Assembly (NCBI RefSeq): GCF_030580865.1
Contig: NZ_JAUQSY010000007.1
Span: 282,233-346,232 of the forward strand
Length of the DNA stretch: 64,000 bases
Origin: Hymenobacter aranciens
GTDB lineage: Bacteria; Bacteroidota; Bacteroidia; Cytophagales; Hymenobacteraceae
Reading direction: 5' to 3'
Shown here: piece after piece, positions 40,448-49,565 of the stretch
How the letters are laid out: every line of letters begins with the position of its first letter
How positions within the stretch are numbered: the stretch's first letter is position 1
Notes under the pieces: model-generated
The model's input: only the letters and a program-made list of their open reading frames with translations
What the model was told of the DNA's origin: nothing
Databases searched by the model: none
Translations under genes and position numbers: made by a program

Positions 40448-41059
40448 TCACACTTGCAAGGGCAACTCCGGCAGCTCCCGGGCCGCCCCGCTCGCCAGCA
40501 ACCCCAGCTCCACGCTCCCGATGCGCACCCTGACCAGCCGCAGGGTGGGGAATCCGACCGCCGCCGTCATCTTGCGCACTTGCCGGAACTTGCCCTCGGT
40601 CAGGGTTATCGATACCCAGCTCGTCGGGCCGTGCCTATCGGACCGGATGTGGCGGCCGCGCGGCGGCAAGGTGGGGGTTTGGTCCAAAAGATGGGCCTTG
40701 CAACTTGTCGTGTGGTAGGGCGTGCCCTGCAGGCTGATGTCGACGCCGCGCTGCAGTAGCTCCACGGCCGCGGTGGTTATCAGGCCATCTACCTGCACGT
40801 AGTATTCCTTCTCGATGTGGCGGCTGCGGATGTGCTCGCTCAGCTTGCCGTCGGTGGTGAGCAGCAGCAGGCCTTCGCTATCTTCATCCAGCCGGCCGAT
40901 AGCCATGGTGCCGGGCGGGAAATCGTGCAGCTCGCCCAGGAAGCGCTTCTTGCGCTGCTCCCGAGCGTCTTCGCTGCGAAACTGGCTGAGGTAGCCCCAG
41001 GGCTTGTGCAGGATGAAGTGCCGGTGGGGCACGGTGTCGGCGAGCGGTTCGGCTGCCAT
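40448..41059 (-). CDS. rluE: RsuA/RluE-family pseudouridine synthase
   Basis: A 203-residue enzyme without an S4 domain. The catalytic motif GRLDEDSEGLLLLT contains the Asp nucleophile, and KEYYVQVDG and GKFRQVRKMTAAVGFPTLRLVRVRIG are typical of the RsuA family. The short, S4-less form matches RluE, which modifies U2457 of 23S rRNA; RsuA itself would carry an S4 domain. Its ATG directly abuts the stop of rlmF on the same strand, although it is upstream, so the two rRNA-modification genes form an operon. Confidence 0.85.
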   Translation of the reverse strand: MAAEPLADTVPHRHFILHKPWGYLSQFRSEDAREQRKKRFLGELHDFPPGTMAIGRLDEDSEGLLLLTTDGKLSEHIRSRHIEKEYYVQVDGLITTAAVELLQRGVDISLQGTPYHTTSCKAHLLDQTPTLPPRGRHIRSDRHGPTSWVSITLTEGKFRQVRKMTAAVGFPTLRLVRVRIGSVELGLLASGAARELPELPLQV

Positions 41060-42034
41060 CTACGCCTTGTGCCAGCGCTTGGCCGCCCAGGCGGCGCGCT
41101 CCTCGGCGGGAAGAAAGGTCCAGGCCACGAAGCGGCTTACCTTCTGGCCCTGGGCCATTTCAATGGTGCGCACCTCAGTGGCCGGACCCCAGCTCAGCTC
41201 CTTGAGAATGCCCGGCACGGTGCTTTGCTTCGAGATGAGCGAGGTGAACCAGAGCGTGGTCGTAGCGCGGGCCGCGCTTTCCTTTACCAGCTGGCGCACG
41301 AAGCGTTCCTCGCCGCCGGGGTACCACAGCTCGCCGGGCTGGCCGCCGAAATTGAGGGCGGGCTTACTCTTGTCGTTGCGCCCCAGGCCGTGGCGCTTGC
41401 GCTGGTTCTGGCCGGCGGCCTCGGCAGCGGAGGTGTGAAACGGGGGATTGCACATGACAAAGTCAAACAGCTCGCCCGGCTTCAAAACGCCCTCCAGCAT
41501 CTGCTCGGGCTCGCTTTGCAGGCGCAGGGCCACGTGGTTGCGCAGCGTGGTATTGGCCTCGATGAGCTGGCGGGCCACCTGCACGGCGCGGGCATCGGTG
41601 TCGGTGCCCACGAAGCTCCAGCCGTACTCCTGGTGGCCGAGGATGGGGTAGATGCAGTTGGCCCCCACGCCGATGTCGAGCCCGGTGAGGCCCGGGCCGG
41701 TGGGCACCACGCCCTGGTTGTCGGTGGCCAGCAGGTCGGCGAGGTAGTGAATGTAGTCGGCCCGGCCGGGGATGGGCGGCACGAGGTAGCCGGCGGGCAC
41801 GTCCCAGGTGTCCACGCCGTAGGAGTGCTTCAGGAGGGCCTGGTTGAGGGCCTTCACGGCCGCGGGGTTGGCAAAGTCGACGGTATCGGTGCCGTACTGG
41901 TTCCGAAACACGAAGGCGGCCAGCGCCGGGTGGGCCTGCGCCAGCGCCGCCACATCATAGCTGCCCTGGTGGCGGTTGCGGGGGTGCAGGCTGGCTTTGG
42001 GCGCGGCGGCGGGCGTGGGTTTCGGAGACTTCAT
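41060..42034 (-). CDS. rlmF: 23S rRNA (adenine1618-N6)-methyltransferase
   Basis: A 324-residue SAM-dependent methyltransferase. LHPRNRHQGSYDVAALAQAHP at the N-terminus and LTGLDIGVGANCIYPILG are hallmarks of RlmF/YbiN, and the N6-adenine catalytic motif NPPFH is present. It methylates A1618 of 23S rRNA. Length is close to E. coli RlmF. It directly follows rluE with no spacer (stop at 41060-41062, rluE start at 41059), suggesting cotranscription. Confidence 0.93.
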   Translation of the reverse strand: MKSPKPTPAAAPKASLHPRNRHQGSYDVAALAQAHPALAAFVFRNQYGTDTVDFANPAAVKALNQALLKHSYGVDTWDVPAGYLVPPIPGRADYIHYLADLLATDNQGVVPTGPGLTGLDIGVGANCIYPILGHQEYGWSFVGTDTDARAVQVARQLIEANTTLRNHVALRLQSEPEQMLEGVLKPGELFDFVMCNPPFHTSAAEAAGQNQRKRHGLGRNDKSKPALNFGGQPGELWYPGGEERFVRQLVKESAARATTTLWFTSLISKQSTVPGILKELSWGPATEVRTIEMAQGQKVSRFVAWTFLPAEERAAWAAKRWHKA

Positions 42035-42064
42035 GCCGCAAAGGTCGGCCAGCGGGCGGGGACT

Positions 42065-43822
42065 TTACTCCACCACCAGCTTCTGCACCGCCTGGGCCGC
42101 GCCCTGCTGCACCCGAACGGCGTACACGCCCGGCGCCAGCCCGGCCAACTCCAGCATGATAGTCTGCCCACCCGCCGTGGCGGCCACCTCCCGGCGCCGC
42201 ACCACGCGCCCCAGCGCATCCAGCATGCTAATGCTGAATGGCGCGGCCCCGCTGCCCGCCGGCAAGCGCAATTCGGCGCGGCCGGATGCCGGGTTGGGCG
42301 CCAGCGCCAGGCCCGGCAGGGCTGCGCCGGCCCGCCCGCCCAGCGGCCGAAAGGCCACGCTGGCCACGTAGCCCGCGTTGCTGGCGGAGGTGAGCAGCTG
42401 GCTGCCAAAGGTGGCGTTACCGCCGAAGCTGCCCCCCAGGTACAGCTGGCTGCCGATGGCCAGCACCGCGTGCGCCAGGGCATTGCCGTCGCCGGCAATG
42501 GCCTGCGTTTCGACAAAGGTGCCGCTGGTGGTCAGACGGGTAACAAAGGCATCGAGCCCCACGCCGGGGGCGGGCAGCGGGTTGGGCAGCACGGTGCTGC
42601 CCAGCGTGAGCGTGGGGCTGTTGAAGCGCCCGGCAGCGTAGATGCTCTTGCCGTCGGTGGCCAGGGCCTGCAGGCCCTCGTAGCCCCAGCCGCTGGCGTG
42701 GCGGCCCCAGGCCCAGCTGGCGGTAGCCCCCGCGTCGTCGAGGCGGGCGAGGTAGCCGTCGGTGTTGCCGGCGTTGGTCAGGATGTCGGGGCCGATGGGC
42801 AGCGTGTCGGTCACGCCCTCGAAGGTGCCGCTCACGTACACGCTGCCGGGCAGCAGGGCCAGCGCGCTCAGGAAAACGGGGCCGCTGCCGCGCAATTCCT
42901 CCACCCACACCGGGTTGGCTGTCTGCAGGCCGTCCTGCACGCGCCCCACGAAGGCCGCCGGGCGCCCGGCCGGCGCCAGACTGATAGACCCGAGCTGCGA
43001 GAGCGAGCCGCCCACGCTGGTGTGCGTGCCCCCCACGTATACCGTCGGGCCGCTCACGGCCAGGGCCGTTACCTCCTCGCGCCCCACGCCCGCCGCGGGT
43101 AGCACCCAACTCACTGCGGCCGTGGCGCCCAGGTCGAGCAGCGCCGCCACGAAGCCATCGGTGGTGGCCAGGGTGGCGGGGCGGGGCTGGCTGTTGTCCA
43201 GGGGCGTGCCGGCCAGGCTGATGGAGGGACTATCGAAGGTGCCGCCCACGTACACGCGGTCGCCGTTGCCGGCCAAGGCCGTCACGTAGTCTTCGGTAGC
43301 GCCGCCCAGGTCGTAGGCCCACACCACGCGGCCCCGGGTGCCCTGGTCAGTAATCTTAGCTACGAAGCCATCGCGGGAGCCGATGTTGGCCGGGTCGGCA
43401 TTGGCGATGGTCTGGCCGTCGAGCGTCAGGCGGGCGCTGCGGAAGCGGCCCCCGACGTAGAGAGCGTTGTTGTGCCAGCTCAGGCAGGTAATCTGCTCCT
43501 CGACCGGGCCTGTGAGGGGCAGCACCCACTGCACGGCGCCCGTGCCGGCCTGGCACCGGGCCACGAAGGCATCGGTGCCGCCCGTGCTGCTGAGGGGTAC
43601 GGTGCCCACCGTGATGCTGCCGGTGAAGTTGCCGGCCACGTAGTAGTCGCCGCCGCTGGTAGCGGCCAGGGCCGCGATGTCGGCGCTGCCGGTGCCGGCA
43701 GCGCGGGCCAGCAGCACCGGTTGCAGGGCGGCGGGCTGGGCATGGGCCACGAGGCCCAGCAAGCCGCTTAATAACAAGGCGCCCAGGACGCGCCGCCAGA
43801 AAAAAGAGTACACCGGAGTCAT
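42065..43822 (-). CDS. T9SS type A secreted repeat protein, tandem paralogue 1
   Basis: About 585 residues from the ATG at 43822 (signal peptide ending VAHAQ). The body is a series of about 60-residue SBBP-like repeats: AxSGGDYYVAGNFTGSITVG, GTDAFVARCQ, VTALAxSGPTVYVGGT. These probably fold as a beta-propeller. The C-terminal 80 residues (LALAPNPASGRAELRLPAG to VYAVRVQQGAAQAVQKLVVE) are a T9SS type A sorting signal. The protein is likely displayed on or released from the cell; the ligand is unknown. First of four paralogues on this strand. Confidence 0.85.
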   Translation of the reverse strand: MTPVYSFFWRRVLGALLLSGLLGLVAHAQPAALQPVLLARAAGTGSADIAALAATSGGDYYVAGNFTGSITVGTVPLSSTGGTDAFVARCQAGTGAVQWVLPLTGPVEEQITCLSWHNNALYVGGRFRSARLTLDGQTIANADPANIGSRDGFVAKITDQGTRGRVVWAYDLGGATEDYVTALAGNGDRVYVGGTFDSPSISLAGTPLDNSQPRPATLATTDGFVAALLDLGATAAVSWVLPAAGVGREEVTALAVSGPTVYVGGTHTSVGGSLSQLGSISLAPAGRPAAFVGRVQDGLQTANPVWVEELRGSGPVFLSALALLPGSVYVSGTFEGVTDTLPIGPDILTNAGNTDGYLARLDDAGATASWAWGRHASGWGYEGLQALATDGKSIYAAGRFNSPTLTLGSTVLPNPLPAPGVGLDAFVTRLTTSGTFVETQAIAGDGNALAHAVLAIGSQLYLGGSFGGNATFGSQLLTSASNAGYVASVAFRPLGGRAGAALPGLALAPNPASGRAELRLPAGSGAAPFSISMLDALGRVVRRREVAATAGGQTIMLELAGLAPGVYAVRVQQGAAQAVQKLVVE

Positions 43823-43954
43823 AGGCCAAACAGCGAAAAAAGCCCGCTCACCCGGGCGCCACAGGGCCCGCCGGGACAGCATCATTCCTATGTCGCTCAA
43901 AAATGCCAAACGGTTGCCTGGCGGCCGCCGGCAGCGGCCCGGCGCCCGCCCCGG

Positions 43955-45712
43955 CTACTCCACCACCAGCTGCTGCACGGCCTGGGCCGGGCCCTGCTGC
44001 ACCCGCACGGCATACACGCCCGGCGCCAGCCCGGCCAGTTCCAGCGGGGTCGTTTGCCCGCTCGCCGTGGCAGCCACCTCGCGGCGTAGCACCACGCGGC
44101 CCAGCCCATCCAGGATGCTGATGCTAAACGGCGCGGCCCCGGTGCCGGCGGGCAGATGCAGCGCGGCGCGGCCGTGGGCGGGGTTGGGGAAGAGCGCCAG
44201 GCCAGCCAGCGGCAGGGGGGTGAGCGCCGCTAGTGTCGTCGTCGAGAGCACTCCCACGAACCCCGCGAAGCCGAAAGGACTGGCTAGACTGATGGTCCCG
44301 AAGGCCGTGGTGTCGTTGTACACCACTCCTCCAACATACAAAGCCGGGCCAATAGCCGTGAGCGTATGCGCGTAGCAGAAGCTCCCGCCGCTCACCTGCT
44401 GTGTCCAGCGAAACACCCCGGCCGGTGTCAGGCAGCTAACAAAGGCATCGGCGGCGTATAAGGACTGGGACGCGGTATTGGTGAGCGTGGTAGGGCCAAA
44501 CGTAACCGCCGGGCTCTCAAAGCTCCCGGCCAGGTACACGCTCGGGCCATCAACCAGCACTTTTGCCGCGCGCTCTTCGCCGGTACCGCTCATCTGCCGC
44601 GCCCAGGCCCAACTGGCGGTAGTGCCGGCATCGTCGAGGCGGGCGAGGTAGGCATCGTGGTGGCCTTGCGTTTGCAGGGCAATGCTGCCCAGGGTCAGCG
44701 GCTGGCTGCCAAAGGAGCCGCATACGTACACCGCCGAGCCGCTGGCAGCAATACTATGGACGTAGTCCCCGCTGTTGCCATCTATCTGCTGCACCCAGAC
44801 CCAGGCGGCCTGGGTGCCAATGTGCATAATCTTGGCTACGAACCCTGCGGGCCCCATGGGGCGCGGCAAAGCCAGCGTGCCAAACTGGGCCGGCCCAGGG
44901 GCAAACTGCGCTTGCGTGCCGCCCACGTACACATTGAGCCCGCTCAGGGCCAGCGAGGAAACCTGCTCGTCTTCGGGCCCCGTAATCTGCTGCACCCAGG
45001 CTACCGAGGCGGTGTTGCCGCCATCGACCAGCCGCGCCACGAAGCCGTCGTTGGCCAAGGGCGTTGTGGTGGTATTACTCGTGTTGCGCAGCTCCTGGGT
45101 AGCCAGCCGGCAGGTGTCGCTGCTGAAGCTGCCGCCAATGAACACCGATGTGCCGGCCACCGCCAGCGCACTCACATAGTCGTAGCCAGCCCCGCGCAGC
45201 TGCTGGGTCCATACCACGCCGCTGCTGCTGCCATTGTCCTGTAGCTTCAGCACAAACCCATCGGTAAACAGCTGATTGGCCGGACTGGAGTTGAGGAGTG
45301 TCTGGCTGCCCAGCGCCAAGCGGGAGCTGTTAAAGTAGCCCGTCAGGTAAAGCGCATTGTTGCTCCACGCCAGGCCGGTCACCCGGTCATAATCATCCCC
45401 CTCGAAGTGCTGCACCCAGGCGGCCTGGTTGGTGATGGGGTTCCACTTGGCCAGGTAAATGTCGTGGCCGCCCCGGCTGGTAAAGGTGCGGCCGCCTAGG
45501 CGCAGCTGGCCCTCAAAGGTGCCGGTCACGTAGAAGTCGCCGGTGGCGGAGGCAGCCGTGGCACTGACGTTGGCATTGCTCGGCATGCTGCTCTGCACCA
45601 GGGCCGCCGCCTGCCAGGTGGGCGTTTGGGCCTGCGCAAGCGAGCAAAGCAATACGGCCAGCAGCAGCAGCCCCCACCGGCAGCGGCCGGAGAACATAGG
45701 AAATGTCGTCAT
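43955..45712 (-). CDS. T9SS type A secreted repeat protein, tandem paralogue 2
   Basis: About 585 residues from the ATG at 45712, before the signal peptide that ends SLAQAQ; the annotated frame could extend further but loses the signal. Same domain plan as paralogue 1: SBBP-like repeats (GDFYVTGTFEGQLRLGG, DIYLAKWNP, VFIGGSFSSD) and a T9SS type A tail. The tail DNA is almost identical to that of paralogue 3, while the repeat region is clearly diverged. The gap to paralogue 1 is about 130 bases. Confidence 0.85.
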   Translation of the reverse strand: MTTFPMFSGRCRWGLLLLAVLLCSLAQAQTPTWQAAALVQSSMPSNANVSATAASATGDFYVTGTFEGQLRLGGRTFTSRGGHDIYLAKWNPITNQAAWVQHFEGDDYDRVTGLAWSNNALYLTGYFNSSRLALGSQTLLNSSPANQLFTDGFVLKLQDNGSSSGVVWTQQLRGAGYDYVSALAVAGTSVFIGGSFSSDTCRLATQELRNTSNTTTTPLANDGFVARLVDGGNTASVAWVQQITGPEDEQVSSLALSGLNVYVGGTQAQFAPGPAQFGTLALPRPMGPAGFVAKIMHIGTQAAWVWVQQIDGNSGDYVHSIAASGSAVYVCGSFGSQPLTLGSIALQTQGHHDAYLARLDDAGTTASWAWARQMSGTGEERAAKVLVDGPSVYLAGSFESPAVTFGPTTLTNTASQSLYAADAFVSCLTPAGVFRWTQQVSGGSFCYAHTLTAIGPALYVGGVVYNDTTAFGTISLASPFGFAGFVGVLSTTTLAALTPLPLAGLALFPNPAHGRAALHLPAGTGAAPFSISILDGLGRVVLRREVAATASGQTTPLELAGLAPGVYAVRVQQGPAQAVQQLVVE

Positions 45713-45844
45713 AGAGAAAGGAGGGAAAGTGGCCCGCGCGGCAAGGCAGACAGTCCGGCCGGACCACCGCCGCCCCACGCCGCGGGCCGGGGTTCGGCGC
45801 TGGTAACGCAGCCTCCCCGGCTGGTAGTATGGCAACTCCCTATT

Positions 45845-47608
45845 TTACTCCACCACCAGCCGCTGCACGGCCTGGGCCGGGCCCTGCTGCACCCGCACGG
45901 CGTACACGCCTGGGGCCAGCCCGGCCAGCTCCAGCGGGGTCGTTTGCCCGCTCGCCGTGGCAGCCACCTCGCGGCGCTGCATCACACGGCCCAGTCCATC
46001 CAAGATGCTGATAATAAAAGGCGTAGCCCCGGTGCCGGCGGGCAGGTGCAGTGCGGCGCGGCCGTGGGCGGGGTTGGGCGCCAGCGTGAGGCCCGGCAGG
46101 GCCGTGGCCGAAGCCGTGCCCAGCACCCGGGCCGCCACCGTGCCCGCGAAGCTGGTGTAGCCGCCGTTGGGGGCCGTGTACGACTGCGTACCGAAGGTAG
46201 CCACCTCATTGAAGCTGCCGCCCACGTGCAGCAAGCCGTTGGCCAGCGTGAGCGCCCCGAGGGCGGCATTGCCGGGGCCGCCTACCTGCTGCGTGGCCCC
46301 GAAGGTGCCGCCCGCCGAGAGGTAGCTGATAAACAGGTCATCGGTGCTGCCGGGGACGGTGGACGAGTTGCTGAGCGTGACAGGGCCAAACGCGAGCGTC
46401 GGGCTGTTGAACTGCCCGGCCAGGTACACCCCCTGGGCATCGGCGGCCAGGGCGTACACGTGGTCGTAGCCGGCGCCGGCCGCTGCCCGCGCCCAGGCCC
46501 AGTACGGCTGCGCCCCGGCGTCGTTCAGCTGGGCCACGTAGATTTCGGAGCGGCTTAGGTAGGGCAATACATCGGGGCCCAGCGCGAAGGCTGTGCCATA
46601 GTAGGTGCCGCCCACGTACACCGTCGAGCCGCTGGCGGCCAGCGCATACAGGTTGGTGAACTGGCCGTTGCTCAGGGGCTCCACCCACTGCGCCACACCC
46701 TGGGTGCCGCCGTCGGTTATCTTGCCCACGTAGCCATGCAGGCTGCCGCTGACGGGCAGGGGCAGGGTCCCGAAGGTCGCCACCGAGTTGCCCAGCGGCG
46801 AGTACTCGCCGCCCACGTACACCGTCGGGCCGCTCACGGCCAGGACTTTCACGTCCTCCAGGCCGTCGCCCCCCACCGGCAGCGCCCAGCGCAGGGTGGC
46901 CGCAGTGCCGGCATCCTCCAGGGCCAGCACAAAGCCGTTGGTGGTGGGGTTGGTGCTGAGCGAAGTGGGATTGGAGAGCACGGCCGCCGCGCCCAGATTG
47001 AGGGCGGGGCTGCTGAAGTGGCCGCCCAGGTACACCGTAATGCCCGCCACGGCCAGGGCCGAAACAGACTCGTTTTCGGGCCCGCCCAATTGGTAGAGCC
47101 ACTCGGTGCGCGCCTGCAGGCCCTCGTCGGTGAGCTTGAGCGCGAAGCCGTCGAAGGTAGAGCTGCCGGGGACGTAGGTGTTGGCGAGCGTGCGGCTGCC
47201 CACCGTCAGGCTGCTGCTGGAGAACTGTCCGGTAAGGTACAAGGACGACCCGCTCACCACCAGCTGCGCCACTTGCTCATCGGTGGTGCCGGTGAGGGGC
47301 AGCAGCCAGACCACCGTATTGGTGCCGGGCTGATAGCGGGCCACAAAGCCATCGGACCCGCCCGTGGAGCTGTAGTTGCGGTTGCCCAGGCGCGCACTGC
47401 CACTGACGTTGCCGGCCACGTAGAGGTCGCCATTGGGCGCCGGGGCCACGGCCGTGATGTGCGAATTGCCATTGCCCACCGACTCAATCAGCACGCTGGG
47501 CTGCCAGGTGGCCAGCTGCGCCCGGCCGGGCAGGGCCGGCAATACCAACAAAACAACCAGGCCCACCAGGCCGGCCAGGCGCAAAAAGCAACGGTAGAAA
47601 GTCATCAT
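45845..47608 (-). CDS. T9SS type A secreted repeat protein, tandem paralogue 3
   Basis: About 587 residues from the Met codon at 47608; an adjacent Met codon one triplet downstream would serve equally well. The signal peptide ends PGRAQ. SBBP-like repeats (GDLYVAGNVSGSARLGN, DGFVARYQPG, VYLGGHFSSP, GYDHVYALAADAQG) are followed by a T9SS type A tail (LTLAPNPAHGRAALHLPAG). Its tail coding sequence differs from paralogue 2 at only a few bases over about 180, in contrast to the diverged body. The same promoter or separate ones may serve the array; none is clear. Confidence 0.85.
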   Translation of the reverse strand: MMTFYRCFLRLAGLVGLVVLLVLPALPGRAQLATWQPSVLIESVGNGNSHITAVAPAPNGDLYVAGNVSGSARLGNRNYSSTGGSDGFVARYQPGTNTVVWLLPLTGTTDEQVAQLVVSGSSLYLTGQFSSSSLTVGSRTLANTYVPGSSTFDGFALKLTDEGLQARTEWLYQLGGPENESVSALAVAGITVYLGGHFSSPALNLGAAAVLSNPTSLSTNPTTNGFVLALEDAGTAATLRWALPVGGDGLEDVKVLAVSGPTVYVGGEYSPLGNSVATFGTLPLPVSGSLHGYVGKITDGGTQGVAQWVEPLSNGQFTNLYALAASGSTVYVGGTYYGTAFALGPDVLPYLSRSEIYVAQLNDAGAQPYWAWARAAAGAGYDHVYALAADAQGVYLAGQFNSPTLAFGPVTLSNSSTVPGSTDDLFISYLSAGGTFGATQQVGGPGNAALGALTLANGLLHVGGSFNEVATFGTQSYTAPNGGYTSFAGTVAARVLGTASATALPGLTLAPNPAHGRAALHLPAGTGATPFIISILDGLGRVMQRREVAATASGQTTPLELAGLAPGVYAVRVQQGPAQAVQRLVVE

Positions 47609-47692
47609 CGGGGAGCGTAAGGCCCATCGGTAGCAATGGGTAGCCCCGAAGATACTGCCCAACGCGCTAACCGCTCCAAGCGCTTATTCGTC

Positions 47693-49453
47693 TTACTCCA
47701 CCACCAGCCGCTGCACCGCCTGGGCGGCGCCCTGCTGCACGCGCACGGCATACACGCCCGGCACCAGGGCAGCCAAATCCAGTACGATGGACTGCCCAGC
47801 TCCGGCCACTGTCACTTCGCGGCGCTGCACCACGCGGCCCAGCGCATCCGTAAAGGTGATGGCGAACGGTGTGGCTGTGGGGTTGGCGGGCAGGTGAAGC
47901 GTGGTGTGCCCGGTGGCCGGGTTGGGAAACAGCGCCAGCCCCGGCCGACTAGTCGCCGCCCGAGTGGCCAGCGGCAGCAGCGGCACCGTAGCCACAAAGC
48001 CAATGTTGTTTTCCTGCGCTGCCACAAACGACTGCGTCCCAAACCGAACCTCGCGGCTGAACGTGCCCGCCACGTACAGCTGGCCGTCGGCGACGGCTGT
48101 GGCTACGGGCGTGGCGTTGCCTTCGCCCGTGATGTGGTGGGTAGTCAGAAAGTCGCCGGTAGCACTTAGCTGACTTACGTAAGCATCGGTGCCCGATGGG
48201 TAGCCATTGGGGCTACGGACATTATAGAGGACGGTGGTGCCGGCGTGCAGCAAAACCCCATAAAACTCGCCGGCACAATACACGCCCTGATTATCGCAGG
48301 TCAGCGCATGGTTGACATCGTAATAGTCACCTCCGAGCTGCCGCCCCCAAGCCCAGGTGGCCGTTGGGCCGGCATCGTCGAGACGGCCCACATACACATC
48401 GTGGTCACCCGCCGTAGCGAGGATATCAGAGCCAATTACCAAGTTCTCTTCGAACCCGCCCGCCACGTATACCGTCGATTGATGGGCGGCTACCTTGGTG
48501 CGATACGCAGGCCCGCCGTCGTGCAGCTGCTCCACCCACACCCCGGTAGCTGTGCTGCCATTGTCGGTCAGTTTTCCCACAAAGCCGTTGTACCAGTTGC
48601 TGGGCGCCAAGGGCAGGTTCACAAACTGCGAGTTACCGTTGCTCATGTTGTCGCGGTTGCCCCCCACGTACAGCCCGGCATTGCTCACGGCCAGGGAGCT
48701 CACCTGCTCGGTGCCGTTCCCCGTCACGGCATGCAGCCAGGCGGGCTGCACCGTGGGGCCAGCATCGGCGAGGGCGGCTACAAAGCCGTCGGCTGTGGCA
48801 CTGAAAAATGGCAACTGCACCGAGTTAGCCAAACGTAGCGAGCCCGCGCCGAGACTGGCACTAGTGAAGCAGCCGCCCACGTACACGCGGTTGCCGGCCA
48901 CCGCCACGGCATCGACCCGGTCGTCGTTGGGGCCGCCAATCTGCTGGGCCCACACCACCTGCCCGCGGCTGCCCGTGTCGCTGAGCTTCAACACAAACCC
49001 ATCGGTGGTAGTATACATGTTATAGGGCGGGTTGAGCAGCAGTTGGCTGCCCAGCCGCAGGGTGTCGCTGACAAAGTAACCCGTCACAAACAAGTTGTTG
49101 TTGCGGCTCACCAGGCCGGTTACTATCTCCTCGGCCCGCCCGCCAAATTGTTCAACCCAGGCAAATGTGCCCGTTTGGGCACTGTATTTTGCCACAAACA
49201 TATCGGCCTCGCCCAGCGAGTGCAAGGGCGTGGTGCCCAAGGTGAGGGAATTGCGAAACTCGCCGGCTATGTAAAAGTCGCCCCCGCCGGCCGGCACCAC
49301 CACCCGCAAACGGCAGCTCGTGAAAGGCACGAACGGATTGAGCAATACTGGCTGCAAGCCGGGCGGTTGGGCCAGGGTGCCCAGGCTGGCTCCCAGGTGC
49401 CACAGCAGCAGCGCCACTGCCCATCGAAAGCGCCGTAATTGGAACGTAGACAT
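47693..49453 (-). CDS. T9SS type A secreted repeat protein, tandem paralogue 4
   Basis: A 586-residue member of the array and the most diverged one (VPAGGGDFYIAGEFRNSLTLG, DMFVAKYSAQTG, YVGGCFTSAS). The signal peptide lies within the first 30 residues (LGTLAQ). The T9SS type A tail (LALFPNPATGHTTLHLPA to QQGAAQAVQRLVVE) is homologous but less similar than between paralogues 2 and 3. It is the first gene of the array in transcription order and lies 64 bases after a terminator hairpin that closes the upstream pseudogene. Confidence 0.85.
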   Translation of the reverse strand: MSTFQLRRFRWAVALLLWHLGASLGTLAQPPGLQPVLLNPFVPFTSCRLRVVVPAGGGDFYIAGEFRNSLTLGTTPLHSLGEADMFVAKYSAQTGTFAWVEQFGGRAEEIVTGLVSRNNNLFVTGYFVSDTLRLGSQLLLNPPYNMYTTTDGFVLKLSDTGSRGQVVWAQQIGGPNDDRVDAVAVAGNRVYVGGCFTSASLGAGSLRLANSVQLPFFSATADGFVAALADAGPTVQPAWLHAVTGNGTEQVSSLAVSNAGLYVGGNRDNMSNGNSQFVNLPLAPSNWYNGFVGKLTDNGSTATGVWVEQLHDGGPAYRTKVAAHQSTVYVAGGFEENLVIGSDILATAGDHDVYVGRLDDAGPTATWAWGRQLGGDYYDVNHALTCDNQGVYCAGEFYGVLLHAGTTVLYNVRSPNGYPSGTDAYVSQLSATGDFLTTHHITGEGNATPVATAVADGQLYVAGTFSREVRFGTQSFVAAQENNIGFVATVPLLPLATRAATSRPGLALFPNPATGHTTLHLPANPTATPFAITFTDALGRVVQRREVTVAGAGQSIVLDLAALVPGVYAVRVQQGAAQAVQRLVVE

Positions 49454-49517
49454 GATGAATAAGCCGCTAAAAGAGTGTACGCGCCGGTGAATGTCCGATA
49501 GAAAGAGTATAAAAAAA

Positions 49518-49545
49518 AATCCCCGGCCGTGCGGGCCGGGGATTT
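49518..49545 (-). terminator. Rho-independent terminator
   Basis: On the minus strand AAATCCCCGGCC, a 4-nt loop and GGCCGGGGATTT are followed by a run of T. It closes the pseudogene that ends at 49566. Confidence 0.92.
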
Positions 49546-49565
49546 CAGGCTTTCGGCCCAGGCTG

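Noticed and set aside
40817..43102. Long plus-strand open frame (761 codons)
   Set aside because: It is antisense to rluE, rlmF and the first T9SS paralogue, which have clear motifs. The frame is open only because the GC-rich opposite strand lacks stops, and its composition is Gly/Ala/His-biased without domains.
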